From positions 1,581,462 through 1,645,461 of the forward strand of contig JAAAFW010000006.1 of the NCBI GenBank assembly GCA_019352875.1: a stretch of 64,000 bases of DNA, written 5' to 3'. The position numbers and the translations under genes were made by a program. Under the pieces are notes generated by a model. The model searched no databases and was not told the DNA's origin. It saw only the letters and a program-made list of their open reading frames with translations. Of the stretch, positions 28,658-37,911 are shown in pieces (within the stretch, counting starts at the first letter, position 1; every line of letters starts with the position of its first letter). This DNA is from Pedobacter cryoconitis (GTDB lineage: Bacteria; Bacteroidota; Bacteroidia; Sphingobacteriales; Sphingobacteriaceae).

Positions 28658-29374
28658 TTATTTTACTTCAATAACGTTTTTTCTTTCTACGGAGATATCA
28701 GAACCTTCGGCCAGATACACGGAAACGGGTTCCTTTCCATTTAGAAAAGCAAATTCTTTACCAAAGCTGATACCGAAATCTACATTAATGCTGAAGTCTT
28801 TTACTTTATACTGTGCCCATTTTGGGTGACGAACTTCATATTCATTCGTTTTTGTATCGGAATAACGTGCATAACACCAGTAATGCTGTGTAATAAATGC
28901 AGCTTCTGTATCGGCCTGAATTTCTGATAATGCTTTATTCGCTTTGATACTGAAAGATTGCCATTCTTTTTTTACTCTCCATCTGTATTCGACTTCTCTT
29001 TCTTCTTCCTCTTCTGCCCAACGGTGGTTCATAGGCATCGAAACATAGTTCTCATTGTAAATGGTATTTGCAACTACAGAAAGGGCGAAACGCGGAACGA
29101 TTTCCCTGATGAAAACTACACCACTTTTAACCTGATCCCCATCTTTTCTTTTGACATAGAACCGGAGATTTGCCTGTTCGAAACTGGCATGAAATGGTAC
29201 GCTAAAGCCAAGTAGCCGCGTATTTTTAAATAAAAAACCGATTAAGCTGACATAGCAGGTGTCATTATGTAAATCCAGTTCAGTCCCTGCCGGAAGGTAG
29301 GGGGTCAGGATATTTTTGTCGATGGTGAAATTGGCTATAGCCACCTTTCTCCATTCTGCAGTTAAGAAACTCAT
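28658..29374 (-). CDS. DUF2071 / YqjF-family protein
   Basis: This 238-residue protein matches the YqjF (DUF2071) layout: N-terminal MSFLTAEWRKVAIANFTID, LTPYLPAGTELDLHN, CYVSLIGFLFKNTRLLG, then VRFI-like strands (ANLRFYVKRK) and GVVFIREIVPRFALSVVANTIY. Function is unknown. First gene of a pair with the acidic hypothetical. Confidence 0.82.
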   Translation of the reverse strand: MSFLTAEWRKVAIANFTIDKNILTPYLPAGTELDLHNDTCYVSLIGFLFKNTRLLGFSVPFHASFEQANLRFYVKRKDGDQVKSGVVFIREIVPRFALSVVANTIYNENYVSMPMNHRWAEEEEEREVEYRWRVKKEWQSFSIKANKALSEIQADTEAAFITQHYWCYARYSDTKTNEYEVRHPKWAQYKVKDFSINVDFGISFGKEFAFLNGKEPVSVYLAEGSDISVERKNVIEVK

Positions 29375-29519
29375 TTTTGGTTAGTTCTAGTACAATTGAT
29401 TAGCCCAAAATACTAAAAAAAAGAAATTATCGCGGTGATAACCCCTCTGAATTAAATAATCTGACGATCTAATTATGTTTGACGAGGTATATCAGGGAAT
29501 ATTTTCAATAAAGATGCGG

Positions 29520-29882
29520 CTAAGTTTCCGGCCATATTTCTGCTGTCTGGACCAATTCGACCTGTTCGGCAGGATGCTGGCGATAGGCATAATGATATAT
29601 ACCGTAATATTTTTCTCCTAAAGGACCATCTATGAAATTCGTAAAATAATTAAAGTCAAATCCGGTAGCAGCAAGCGTTTGTTTTTCGATCTGAAATACA
29701 CCCTGCTGGACAAACTGGTCCAGAATAGCTGTATTCTTTTTCAGAATATGATTTACTTCTTTAAATACATTATTCCGGCCTCTGTTTAGGGCGTTATGAT
29801 AGTGGCTCCGGCAATGGTCATTACAAAATTTCTTGTCGGTCCTGCCCCTGATTCTGTTTCCACAATCGATACAATATTCCAT
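29520..29882 (-). CDS. Small protein with N-terminal zinc ribbon
   Basis: This 120-residue protein opens with MEYCIDCGNRIRGRTDKKFC-NDHC, a four-cysteine zinc finger of the kind seen in many Bacteroidota hypotheticals. A mostly helical remainder (FKEVNHILKKNTAILDQF) follows. Cytoplasmic; function unknown. Confidence 0.72.
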   Translation of the reverse strand: MEYCIDCGNRIRGRTDKKFCNDHCRSHYHNALNRGRNNVFKEVNHILKKNTAILDQFVQQGVFQIEKQTLAATGFDFNYFTNFIDGPLGEKYYGIYHYAYRQHPAEQVELVQTAEIWPET

Positions 29883-30044
29883 GGTTCTCTGATTTGAATT
29901 TGGTTAATTCAAAGTTAGTTTATTATTAAAATCTAGGTATTTTTTAACCGGCTATAAACGTTTGAATACTAATTAATACGGTTATTCCGGATTAAGTTTG
30001 AATGTAATATTTATAATTAACTAATAATTAATATTTTCAGACTT

Positions 30045-30380
30045 ATGAATCAGAATCAAAACAGTGTGTGTCTAACCGGCTATGCAGGCTCAGATCCGGT
30101 AATAGTATATTTCGCTGAAGATAAGAAAATGGCCAGGGTTAATCTTGGTGTACACGAGTTCTTCCGGAATAGCCTGGGAGATATGATAGAGCAGACGCTG
30201 TGGTTCAGCCTTATTTTCTGGAATGGAAAAGTAGATTTGGTGGAGCAGGTAGTGCGCAAGGGAGCGCATTTATATATAGAAGGCAGATTAAGCGCGCAGC
30301 ATTATATAGATAAGCATGGTGTTAAGCGATACAGTACAGAGATCGTAGTCCATAAAATGGAATTAAAACCCCATTCCTGA
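30045..30380 (+). CDS. ssb: Single-stranded DNA-binding protein, short, no acidic tail
   Basis: The 111 residues are almost exactly one OB fold: VCLTGYAGSDPVIVYF, MARVNLGVHEF, QTLWFSLIFWNGKVDLVEQVVRKGAHLYIEGRLS and the YIDKHGVKRYSTEIVVHKMEL strand. The flexible tail and the acidic DDDIPF-like tip of standard SSB are missing; it stops at ELKPHS. It is probably an accessory SSB paralogue (competence, stress or plasmid-derived) rather than the main replication SSB. A terminator follows. Confidence 0.85.
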   Translation: MNQNQNSVCLTGYAGSDPVIVYFAEDKKMARVNLGVHEFFRNSLGDMIEQTLWFSLIFWNGKVDLVEQVVRKGAHLYIEGRLSAQHYIDKHGVKRYSTEIVVHKMELKPHS

Positions 30381-30384
30381 AAAA

Positions 30385-30427
30385 AGCTGTTCCTGTGTTT
30401 AAAGAATAAATTCCCAGGAACAGCTTC
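30385..30427. terminator. Bidirectional terminator after ssb
   Basis: AAGCTGTTCCTG and CAGGAACAGCTT form a perfect 12-bp stem with a 19-nt loop, between ssb and the convergent TonB-receptor gene. Confidence 0.82.
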
Positions 30428-30438
30428 TTCGGATATTT

Positions 30439-32496
30439 TTACAAACTTACTTTTACGCCAGCTGAAAAATTACGCAACGGTGCGGCGTTATAATAACGGC
30501 CTGCTGCAGCATTGAGATCATTTCCTAAGCTATAACGTTCATTAAGCAGATTATCGGCAGTTGCGAAAATCTCCAGCGGAAATCCTGCTATACTGGTATT
30601 TCTGAAATTTATTCCCATCTGTAACAGGTGATAAGCTTTAGCGGTTGCAGTATTCGCATCGTTGAGCGGAATCGAACTTGTGTAGTTATGTTGTATAAAA
30701 GTAGAAAAACCACCTGGCAGAGTTCCTTCCAGGCCGCTAACCAGGCCAAATGCAGGAACACCACTTAGCTTCTTACCGGAATAGTCCTGGTTTGAGTTGC
30801 TGTATCCTGCGAAACGGAAATGGCTGAAAGTTGCTGCATTACGAAGAGTAAGTTTTCTTAACAGGCCATTCTTTCTGTCTTTAAGCAGGAAGAATGAAGT
30901 GCTGGCTTCTATTCCATTCTGGCGCGTACCACCGGCATTAATGAAATATTCTGTGTCATTTTCATTCAAACGTCTTACGATTGCCTGGCTCAGTTTGTAG
31001 CTGAATGCAGTAAGGTCCAGCTGGAAAAAGCCCGCTGCGGGAAGGTATTTAAAACCACTTTCTATATTCCATCCTTTTTCTGGCTGAAGATCGGTATTGA
31101 TTACCTGGTCCGATGCCCTGATTTCAGCTAAGCTTGGCGGAGAATAACCCCTGCTCAGACTGGCATTCCATACGATATCAGGTGTGATTAACCAGGAAAC
31201 TGCGGCTCTGGGCATTAGCTGCAGGTCCAATACTTGTTTTCTTTGTGCAATCTCCTTTGGAAAACTGCTGCTGTATTTGTACCGGTAATCATTCAGACTA
31301 GCGGAAAATTCGACAAGAACCCGTTTGAAGATATCCACATTTATATGTGCAAAACCAAAAGTTCCTGCTGCATTAAGCTCATCTTGTTTCTGTTTATTAC
31401 CCCTGATTCCTCTGTTATTATCGTAGTTTCTGACGTCAGAATGCGTTTTTGAGTGTTCAAATCCTAAATCGAATTTCCAATTCAGGTTATTTGAGTTTTC
31501 CACATATTCCACATAAGTTCTTAACCCAAGTGTCGATTCATATCGCTGTTCATAATTTGTGATAAACGGATTTTTGAAGTCTGTGTAAGACGCGAATACT
31601 GAAGTAACCTGACGGAATTTTGAGCTAATATCCCATTGGTTGGTTATTCCACCAAATACCGTTTTACTATAAATACCTGCCTGTTGTTCTGAAGCGCCGG
31701 GTATTTTACCTGCTGCGGGTCTGGAAGCAGCAGGATTATCTGCAAACTGGGCCTCTGTTAAACCACCTGGAGTCCGGTAAGCGAGATCGGAATAAAAAAG
31801 TAAAGCCGATAAGTTGGCCTTGGAGGAATAGTTCCACCGCTGGAATAACTGGGTGTAATTACGTTTCATGCCGCTATTATCCCGGTAACCATCTGAACGC
31901 TGGTAACTATGCTGCAGGTTAAAACTATATTTTTTACCCGTTTTGCCAACTGCTATACTTTCGCGGAACAGACCGTAAGAGCCGCCGCTTAGCGCCGCAG
32001 AAAGTTGCAGGCTATCCTGCGCCAGCAGTGCCGAAGGGTTCAGTAAAACGACACCGCCCGAATTTGCACCATAGATACCACTCTGCGGACCCTTGAGTAC
32101 AGTGATATTACCCGCTGCTGCAATATCCATAGCATTGAGATAGGTATTTCCTCCTGCATCTGTCAATGGAAAATCTTCTACATAAATTTTAATATTTCTG
32201 ATACCGAAAGGTGAACGTAATAAACTTCCCCTGATTGAAAGCCGGTAACTCCCGGGCGAGCGTTCTTCCATTCTCACCCCGGCGATTGTATTCATTACCG
32301 GAACAAAAGACTTCACAGGTTGAAGGGCCGCTTGTCCGGGTTCAATAACAGCGACAGCCCCTGTTGTTCTTAACAGGGGCTGAGGACTGAAATAAGGTCT
32401 GATTGTAATTTCGTTTAAAATATGGGCTGTGTCTGGTTTGATCTGGCTGTAAGCCTCAAGGCTTGCACAGCATAGGATTAGTGCTAGAATTTTCAT
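30439..32496 (-). CDS. TonB-dependent outer-membrane receptor
   Basis: This 685-residue TBDT has a signal peptide (ILALILCCASLEAYSQ). The TonB-box/plug region is visible in ILNEITIRPY, SYRLSIRGSLLRSPFGIRNIKIYVEDFP and ITVLKGPQSGIYGANSGGVVLLNP. It then has a barrel ending in LRNFSAGVKVSL. It has no SusC-type N-terminal domain, so it is a classical siderophore/vitamin/sugar-type receptor. Its start overlaps the stop of the upstream dehydrogenase gene (TAATG), so the pair is coupled. Confidence 0.92.
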   Translation of the reverse strand: MKILALILCCASLEAYSQIKPDTAHILNEITIRPYFSPQPLLRTTGAVAVIEPGQAALQPVKSFVPVMNTIAGVRMEERSPGSYRLSIRGSLLRSPFGIRNIKIYVEDFPLTDAGGNTYLNAMDIAAAGNITVLKGPQSGIYGANSGGVVLLNPSALLAQDSLQLSAALSGGSYGLFRESIAVGKTGKKYSFNLQHSYQRSDGYRDNSGMKRNYTQLFQRWNYSSKANLSALLFYSDLAYRTPGGLTEAQFADNPAASRPAAGKIPGASEQQAGIYSKTVFGGITNQWDISSKFRQVTSVFASYTDFKNPFITNYEQRYESTLGLRTYVEYVENSNNLNWKFDLGFEHSKTHSDVRNYDNNRGIRGNKQKQDELNAAGTFGFAHINVDIFKRVLVEFSASLNDYRYKYSSSFPKEIAQRKQVLDLQLMPRAAVSWLITPDIVWNASLSRGYSPPSLAEIRASDQVINTDLQPEKGWNIESGFKYLPAAGFFQLDLTAFSYKLSQAIVRRLNENDTEYFINAGGTRQNGIEASTSFFLLKDRKNGLLRKLTLRNAATFSHFRFAGYSNSNQDYSGKKLSGVPAFGLVSGLEGTLPGGFSTFIQHNYTSSIPLNDANTATAKAYHLLQMGINFRNTSIAGFPLEIFATADNLLNERYSLGNDLNAAAGRYYNAAPLRNFSAGVKVSL

Positions 32497-33818
32497 TATT
32501 TACTGGCAGCGACCCTCCATACTGTACTGCTCACATCATCGGCTACCAGTAAGGCGCCATCTGGTGCAACTGCCACACCAACCGGGCGGCCGTACACTTC
32601 ACTTTTATCTGCATTTGCAATAAATCCGGTTAAGAAATCTTCTAACTTGCCGGCTGGTTTTCCGTCTTTGAATGGTACATAGGCAACTTTATAGCCTGTT
32701 AGTATGGAACGGTTCCATGAACCATGTTGGCCAATATAAGCGCCTCCCTGGTAATGCTCCGGGAATTTTTTGTCTTTATAAAAAGCCAGACCCAGAGAAG
32801 CAGTATGCGATCCTACTGCCAGATCCGGAACAATTGCGGATTTAACCAATTCTGGATTTTTACCTTTCAAACGCGGATCTTCATGTTGACCATAATAAGA
32901 GTATGGCCATCCATAAAAACCACCTTGTTTAACGCTGGTGATGTAATCCGGAACAAGATCATCTCCCAGACCATCACGCTCATTAACGGCAGTCCATAAT
33001 GTTTTGGTTCCCGGTGCCCAATCCACGCCGACCGGATTACGTAAACCGTAGGCATAGATGATTTCGCCGCTTCCATCAGGATTAACTTCCAGAATATTTG
33101 CACGCCTTACTTCATTTTCCATTCCGTTTTCTCCTACGTTACTTCCGGAGCCAACGGTGATATAAATTTTGGAATTATCAGCATTCGCAATCAGGTTACG
33201 TGTCCAGTGGTTATTATAACCGCCTGCAGGCAGACTGACAATTTTCTCACCTTTTCCGGTAATCTTTGTTGCACCTGTCTGATAGGGATAACGGTATAAG
33301 CCGTCAGTATTGGCTACATAGAAATGATTACCAATAATTAATACGCCGTAAGGCTGGTCCAGTCCGGAAAGAAATGTGGTCTGTAATTCCGGTTTGCCAT
33401 CTTTATCTGCGTCACGATAGAGCAGTACAGTGTTAGCACTCGAGCCACTTACTTCTGCTTTATCTTTTCCACTTAATGCATTTGCAATCTTTTCTTTGGT
33501 ATTGCGTTCAGAATTGGAAAGCACAACCAGGATATCTCCATTTGGTGCCACATATATATTTCTTGGGCTCTTAATTCCACTGGCGAATTTTGTTACGGTG
33601 AAACCTGCAGGCGCAACGGGAGTTTTACCTTCCGGCCATCCGATCACTTTGCTGAAATTATTTTTTGATGCCGTGGTATCAGGTGCAGGAAGATTCAGGT
33701 CATTGCCTGCAGCGGAGGAAACCTGGCTCGAATCGTTTTGCTGATCTGTATTCTTCGGGGAAGAATTACAGGCGGTAAGCATGGCTGCTGCACCCATTAA
33801 AAGTAAATACGTTTTCAT
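32496..33818 (-). CDS. PQQ-dependent sugar (sorbosone) dehydrogenase-like lipoprotein
   Basis: This 440-residue protein with a lipobox (MLTACNSSP) folds as a six-bladed propeller of the glucose/sorbosone dehydrogenase family. Landmarks are GFTVTKFASGIKSPRNIYVAPNGD, GLDQPYGVLIIGNHFYVANTDGLYRY, YGLRNPVGVDWAPGTKTLWTAVNERDGLGDD and GAYIGQHGSWNRS. Such enzymes oxidise aldoses with PQQ in the periplasm. Coupling to a TonB receptor suggests uptake of the cofactor or of a substrate. Confidence 0.87.
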   Translation of the reverse strand: MKTYLLLMGAAAMLTACNSSPKNTDQQNDSSQVSSAAGNDLNLPAPDTTASKNNFSKVIGWPEGKTPVAPAGFTVTKFASGIKSPRNIYVAPNGDILVVLSNSERNTKEKIANALSGKDKAEVSGSSANTVLLYRDADKDGKPELQTTFLSGLDQPYGVLIIGNHFYVANTDGLYRYPYQTGATKITGKGEKIVSLPAGGYNNHWTRNLIANADNSKIYITVGSGSNVGENGMENEVRRANILEVNPDGSGEIIYAYGLRNPVGVDWAPGTKTLWTAVNERDGLGDDLVPDYITSVKQGGFYGWPYSYYGQHEDPRLKGKNPELVKSAIVPDLAVGSHTASLGLAFYKDKKFPEHYQGGAYIGQHGSWNRSILTGYKVAYVPFKDGKPAGKLEDFLTGFIANADKSEVYGRPVGVAVAPDGALLVADDVSSTVWRVAASK

Positions 33819-33956
33819 TAGCTTATTGGTTATGGGTTAATGTAAATCTGTTGAATATAATAACAACACGCAGATTTATAGCTTGTTTGCTGAAATATTA
33901 CATTGAGTATAGCAATATATTACGGTTACTCAGGTGTTACTGTTCTGTGGAGTTCC

Positions 33957-34050
33957 TTTACCCTTGGGATACCGTTGAGATACCCTTGCGATACCCATTG
34001 GGTAAAGGAAAGGTATCGCAACGGTATCCCAAGGGTATCGAAATGGTATG
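33957..34050. repeat. 11-bp phased GATACC/GGTATC repeat block with central inversion
   Basis: GATACC begins at 33968, 33979 and 33990; GGTATC begins at 34012, 34023 and 34034, with GGTATG at 34045. The spacing is exactly 11 bp throughout, including 22 bp across the centre. Degenerate units TTTACC (33957) and GGTAAA (34001) occupy the two missing positions. The arms also form long hairpins: TTCCTTTACCC pairs with GGGTAAAGGAA, and ACCCTTGGGATACCGTTG pairs with its complement in the right arm. It lies upstream of the sugar-dehydrogenase gene and has no credible protein. Confidence 0.85.
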
Positions 34051-34124
34051 GCAACCTCGAATAATAGCAACAGAATTGCAGGTGTAATTTTATTGTTATC
34101 TAAACCAGGACAAGACCTGATTCA

Positions 34125-34163
34125 AAAAAAAAGCGTGCAACTGTTAAAGTTGCACGCTTTTTT
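34125..34163. terminator. Terminator after icd
   Basis: The stem AGCGTGCAACT/AGTTGCACGCT is flanked by A and T runs and works in either direction. Confidence 0.92.
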
Positions 34164-34177
34164 AAAGGGAAGAAGAA

Positions 34178-35413
34178 TTAAGCTAATTTAGCTTTAAGGT
34201 TCTCATCAATTGCAGATAAGAATTCTTCCGTATACAAGTAATCTTTACCATGCTGAACTTTGTTACCATGGATGCAAACTGCTAAATCTTTGGTCATTTT
34301 ACCACTTTCGACAGTTTCAATACATACCTGCTCTAAAGCATGGCAGAATTTAATCAGTTCCTGGTTGTTGTCAAGAACTCCACGGAACTCAAGACCTCTT
34401 GTCCATGCAAAGATTGAAGCGATAGGGTTAGTCGAAGTTGGTCTTCCGGCCTGGTGCTCACGATAGTGACGTGTTACAGTACCATGTGCAGCTTCAGCTT
34501 CCATAGTTTTTCCGTCTGGTGTAACCAGTACAGATGTCATTAAGCCTAATGAACCAAATCCTTGTGCAACTGTGTCAGACTGAACGTCACCATCATAGTT
34601 TTTACAAGCCCAAACGAAGTTACCATTCCATTTTAATGCAGAAGCAACCATGTCATCAATCAGACGGTGCTCATAAGTGATTCCTGCTTCTTTGAATCTG
34701 GTCAGGAATTCATTTTCATAAATTTCCTGGAAGATATCTTTGAAACGACCATCATATTTTTTAAGGATCGTATTTTTTGTAGAAAGGTATAAAGGCCATT
34801 TTTTAATCAGTGCCTGGTTGAAACAAGCATGTGCAAAACCACGGATACTTTCGTCAGTATTGTACATTGCTAAAGCAACACCATCTCCCTGGAAGTTATA
34901 AACATCGAAAGATTGTACTTCACCACCATCTTCCGGTGTGAAAGTCAGGGTTAATTTACCTTTACCTTTAGTTACTAAATCAGTTGCACGGTATTGATCA
35001 CCGAATGCGTGACGGCCAATACAGATAGGTGCAGTCCAGTTTGGAACCAGACGCGGTACATTGCTCATTACAATAGGCTCACGGAAAACTGTTCCATCCA
35101 GAATATTACGGATAGTACCGTTTGGTGATTTCCACATTTGTTTCAGATTGAATTCTGTAACACGTTCTTCATCAGGAGTAATAGTCGCGCATTTAATACC
35201 TACACCATATTTTTTAATGGCTTCAGCAGCATCAATGGTAACCTGATCGTTGGTTTCATCACGATATTCTACACCAAGATCATAATATTTGATATCAAGA
35301 TCAAGATAAGGTAAAATCAGTTTATCCTTAATGAATTTCCAGATGATGCGGGTCATTTCATCACCATCTAACTCTACTACTGGCTGGTCTACTTTAATTT
35401 TTTGTACAGACAT
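34178..35413 (-). CDS. icd: NADP-dependent isocitrate dehydrogenase (homodimeric, eukaryotic-like type)
   Basis: This 411-residue TCA-cycle enzyme decarboxylates isocitrate to 2-oxoglutarate. [22 protein letters not shown], the [19 protein letters not shown] phosphate/isocitrate-binding block, [41 protein letters not shown] and [13 protein letters not shown] identify the type II (eukaryote-like) subfamily rather than the E. coli type. Monocistronic. Confidence 0.97.
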   Translation of the reverse strand: MSVQKIKVDQPVVELDGDEMTRIIWKFIKDKLILPYLDLDIKYYDLGVEYRDETNDQVTIDAAEAIKKYGVGIKCATITPDEERVTEFNLKQMWKSPNGTIRNILDGTVFREPIVMSNVPRLVPNWTAPICIGRHAFGDQYRATDLVTKGKGKLTLTFTPEDGGEVQSFDVYNFQGDGVALAMYNTDESIRGFAHACFNQALIKKWPLYLSTKNTILKKYDGRFKDIFQEIYENEFLTRFKEAGITYEHRLIDDMVASALKWNGNFVWACKNYDGDVQSDTVAQGFGSLGLMTSVLVTPDGKTMEAEAAHGTVTRHYREHQAGRPTSTNPIASIFAWTRGLEFRGVLDNNQELIKFCHALEQVCIETVESGKMTKDLAVCIHGNKVQHGKDYLYTEEFLSAIDENLKAKLA

Positions 35414-35543
35414 ATTATGGTTTTCTATTTAAACTTATGAATTGGGCTAAAGATAAGGATTTTGTGCCTATTGCCCATTCAATGCGTAAATTACAAAAAC
35501 AAATACAGATTTTGTAACGTTGTACTGACATTAATTACCTGAT

Positions 35544-35969
35544 ATGGAAGCAAATAAAAACAGTACCGAAAAAGGTCAAGGTTCAAACGATAAAATTCAT
35601 CCTTCGGATCTTGGTGAAACACAGGATTTTAATGAATTATCCTTTGATAAGGATAAAAATAGTTTTGAACTGGATGTCAAAGGCAAAGACAAGGACTACG
35701 ATCATCCGCTTCCTTACGAAACTACCGCAGAAAACGGGGGAGATGATAATTCAGACTATGATGAGGCGAACCCTTATATAGGTGATGAATATGCTTCTAA
35801 GCAGGATCAGCAGGAGTCTGATTTGGAAACGCTCGGCATGCATGTGGATGAAGGGGAAATCGTTGAGGTGAATCCTGAAGATGAATTTCTTGCCCGTACA
35901 CCTGAGGACGATCGTGATGATCTTGATGAAGAAGGGTATCCCGTCAATGATGCAGAACCCCTGAAATAA
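35544..35969 (+). CDS. Acidic low-complexity hypothetical protein
   Basis: This 141-residue, strongly acidic, probably disordered protein (MEANKNSTEKGQGSNDKIHP...) is rich in D/E and N with no hydrophobic core. Similar small acidic proteins are frequent in Sphingobacteriaceae and have no known function. The bidirectional terminator at 35956-35980 overlaps its last codons; it is convergent with dnaX. Confidence 0.68.
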   Translation: MEANKNSTEKGQGSNDKIHPSDLGETQDFNELSFDKDKNSFELDVKGKDKDYDHPLPYETTAENGGDDNSDYDEANPYIGDEYASKQDQQESDLETLGMHVDEGEIVEVNPEDEFLARTPEDDRDDLDEEGYPVNDAEPLK

Positions 35970-35980
35970 ACAGGGGTTTT
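35956..35980. terminator. Bidirectional terminator between the acidic ORF and dnaX
   Basis: AACCCCTG-N7-CAGGGGTT followed by TT lies across the end of the acidic ORF and the end of dnaX. Confidence 0.72.
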
Positions 35981-37808
35981 AAGGGAGCAGGTCCAGGTTG
36001 AATTTCTTGCGGAGGTCTTCCAGTTTCGGATTCTTCTCCAAAAGGTAATGATATTTATCAATACTGGTATAAAGCCTGTTCTCAAGCTTGCCTTCGACTT
36101 TTTTAGTCTTGATATTAATGGCATAATTATTTAACCTGGTACGCAGGAAGTTTAAAAATTCTACCAGCTCCTGCTGGAGAATACTTTCCTGTGCGAGGTT
36201 GGTAATATGCACCGTAATTTCATTAGGCCCGCTTAGTTCCGGTTCATTCGTATTCAGGATGGTATAGAAATTAATTTTATTTTCCGTTTTTGCCTTCTGG
36301 ATATAGATGTTCCATAGTTCCATCAGCCCTTCATGAGTAAAAGGTTCTGCTGCTTCACCCACCACAAATTTGGGTTTATCATTATCCAATCCTTCTGCAA
36401 TTGCATTTAATGCATTTAGAGAAGGGATGAGTGTAGCCCCGTTACCTGCGCCCATAGGATTAGGCTTCAATACAATCTTCTGGCTTGTATTTAAATCTGG
36501 TCTGGGTTTCGGTGTCACGGGTTGTGCAGCAGGTTGTGCCGTTGGTTGTGTGACTGCCTGGCTGTAATCTGAAGGTGCCGGAAGCGGCTCTGGTGCTGGT
36601 ACCGGTATCTCCTGTTTTTGTACAGGCGCAGGATTTAAATTAGTTTTTTTTTTAAGCTGAGCTTCGTCAGTTTCTTGGTTTGCAGCAGGCAGCGGTTGCT
36701 GTGCAAGTTGTATGACTGACGGGATATGACACATTTTTATCAGTGAGAGCTCCACCTGCAGGCGCTGATTCTTACTGTTCTTATAAATAAGGTCACATTG
36801 GTTCGCCAGGTTGAGTGCTGTAAGAATAAAAGAAACGGATGTCTGCTGACTTTGCTCCAGATATTTGTTGCGAATATTCTCACTCACTTCCAATAAACTG
36901 GTTGTTTGCGGGTCTTTGGCAACCAGCAGGTTCCTTAAGTGCCCGGCCAGTCCATTGATAAAGTTATTACCGTCAAATCCATTGTTTAAGATTTCATCGA
37001 AAAGCAACAGTGACTTACTGACATCAGCACTGGTGAGGAATCCTGTCAGACGGAAATAATAATCGTAATCCAGAATATTCAGATTTTCAATTACCGCTTT
37101 ATAGGTCAGGTTTTTGTTAGTAAAGCTAACGATCTGATCGAACATGGAAAGCGCATCACGCAATCCGCCATCGGCTTTTTGTGCAATAATATGTAAGCCG
37201 TCTGTTTCTACACTGATTTGCTCGCGTTCCGCTATCTTTTGAAGATGAAGGGCAATATCATCAACCTGGATCCTGTTAAAGTCAAAAATCTGGCAACGGG
37301 AAAGGATAGTAGGTAATATCTTATGTTTTTCTGTTGTAGCCAGAATGAATATCGCATAAGCGGGTGGCTCTTCCAGTGTTTTTAAAAAGGCATTGAAGGC
37401 ATTTGCCGATAGCATGTGCACCTCATCAATAATATAGATCTTATATTTTCCGGCCTGGGGAGGTATTCTCACCTGTTCAATCAGACTTCTGATATCGTCT
37501 ACCGAATTATTGGATGCTGCATCCAGCTCATGGAAATTGAAAGAATTTCCTGTCTGGAAAGATACGCATGATTCACATTTTCCACAGGCCTCCATATCAG
37601 CAGTCTGCTGCGTACAGTTAATGGTTTTTGCGAGAATCCGGGCACAGGTGGTTTTACCTACCCCTCTTGGTCCGCAGAACAGGAATGCCTGGGCAAGCTG
37701 ATTGTTTTTAATCGCATTTTTTAGAGTTCCGGTAATGTGGTGCTGACCTACAACGGTTTCGAACGTTGCCGGACGATACTTTCGGGCCGAGACAATAAAA
37801 TTTTCCAT
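35979..37808 (-). CDS. dnaX: DNA polymerase III subunit gamma/tau
   Basis: This clamp-loader ATPase has 609 residues. Walker A is GPRGVGKTT, the zinc-module cysteines are CTQQTADMEACGKCESC, Walker B is in YIIDEVHML, and sensor 1 is in FILATTEKHKILPTILSRC. Domain III follows to about residue 360. A proline/glutamine-rich linker (about 375-440) leads to a C-terminal tau-like domain ending LRKKFNLDLLP. The short tail after the linker is typical of Bacteroidota. Confidence 0.96.
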   Translation of the reverse strand: MENFIVSARKYRPATFETVVGQHHITGTLKNAIKNNQLAQAFLFCGPRGVGKTTCARILAKTINCTQQTADMEACGKCESCVSFQTGNSFNFHELDAASNNSVDDIRSLIEQVRIPPQAGKYKIYIIDEVHMLSANAFNAFLKTLEEPPAYAIFILATTEKHKILPTILSRCQIFDFNRIQVDDIALHLQKIAEREQISVETDGLHIIAQKADGGLRDALSMFDQIVSFTNKNLTYKAVIENLNILDYDYYFRLTGFLTSADVSKSLLLFDEILNNGFDGNNFINGLAGHLRNLLVAKDPQTTSLLEVSENIRNKYLEQSQQTSVSFILTALNLANQCDLIYKNSKNQRLQVELSLIKMCHIPSVIQLAQQPLPAANQETDEAQLKKKTNLNPAPVQKQEIPVPAPEPLPAPSDYSQAVTQPTAQPAAQPVTPKPRPDLNTSQKIVLKPNPMGAGNGATLIPSLNALNAIAEGLDNDKPKFVVGEAAEPFTHEGLMELWNIYIQKAKTENKINFYTILNTNEPELSGPNEITVHITNLAQESILQQELVEFLNFLRTRLNNYAINIKTKKVEGKLENRLYTSIDKYHYLLEKNPKLEDLRKKFNLDLLP

Positions 37809-37911
37809 TTAGATGCGAAATTATAAATTTTTTAGGGAGCAGCATGGATTATTGGGAAATAAATGATTTACAGAAATTTTCTTAGCTTAGATTTAACATA
37901 ACCAAATACGT

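Noticed and set aside
33957..34050. CRISPR array
   Set aside because: The units are 11 bp with no spacers of 25-40 bp, reverse orientation midway, and no cas genes are nearby.
33851..34087. 78-codon ORF across the GATACC repeat block
   Set aside because: It is an open frame through an 11-bp repeat, which is not a multiple of three; the protein would be repeat-derived low-complexity sequence with no signal for translation.
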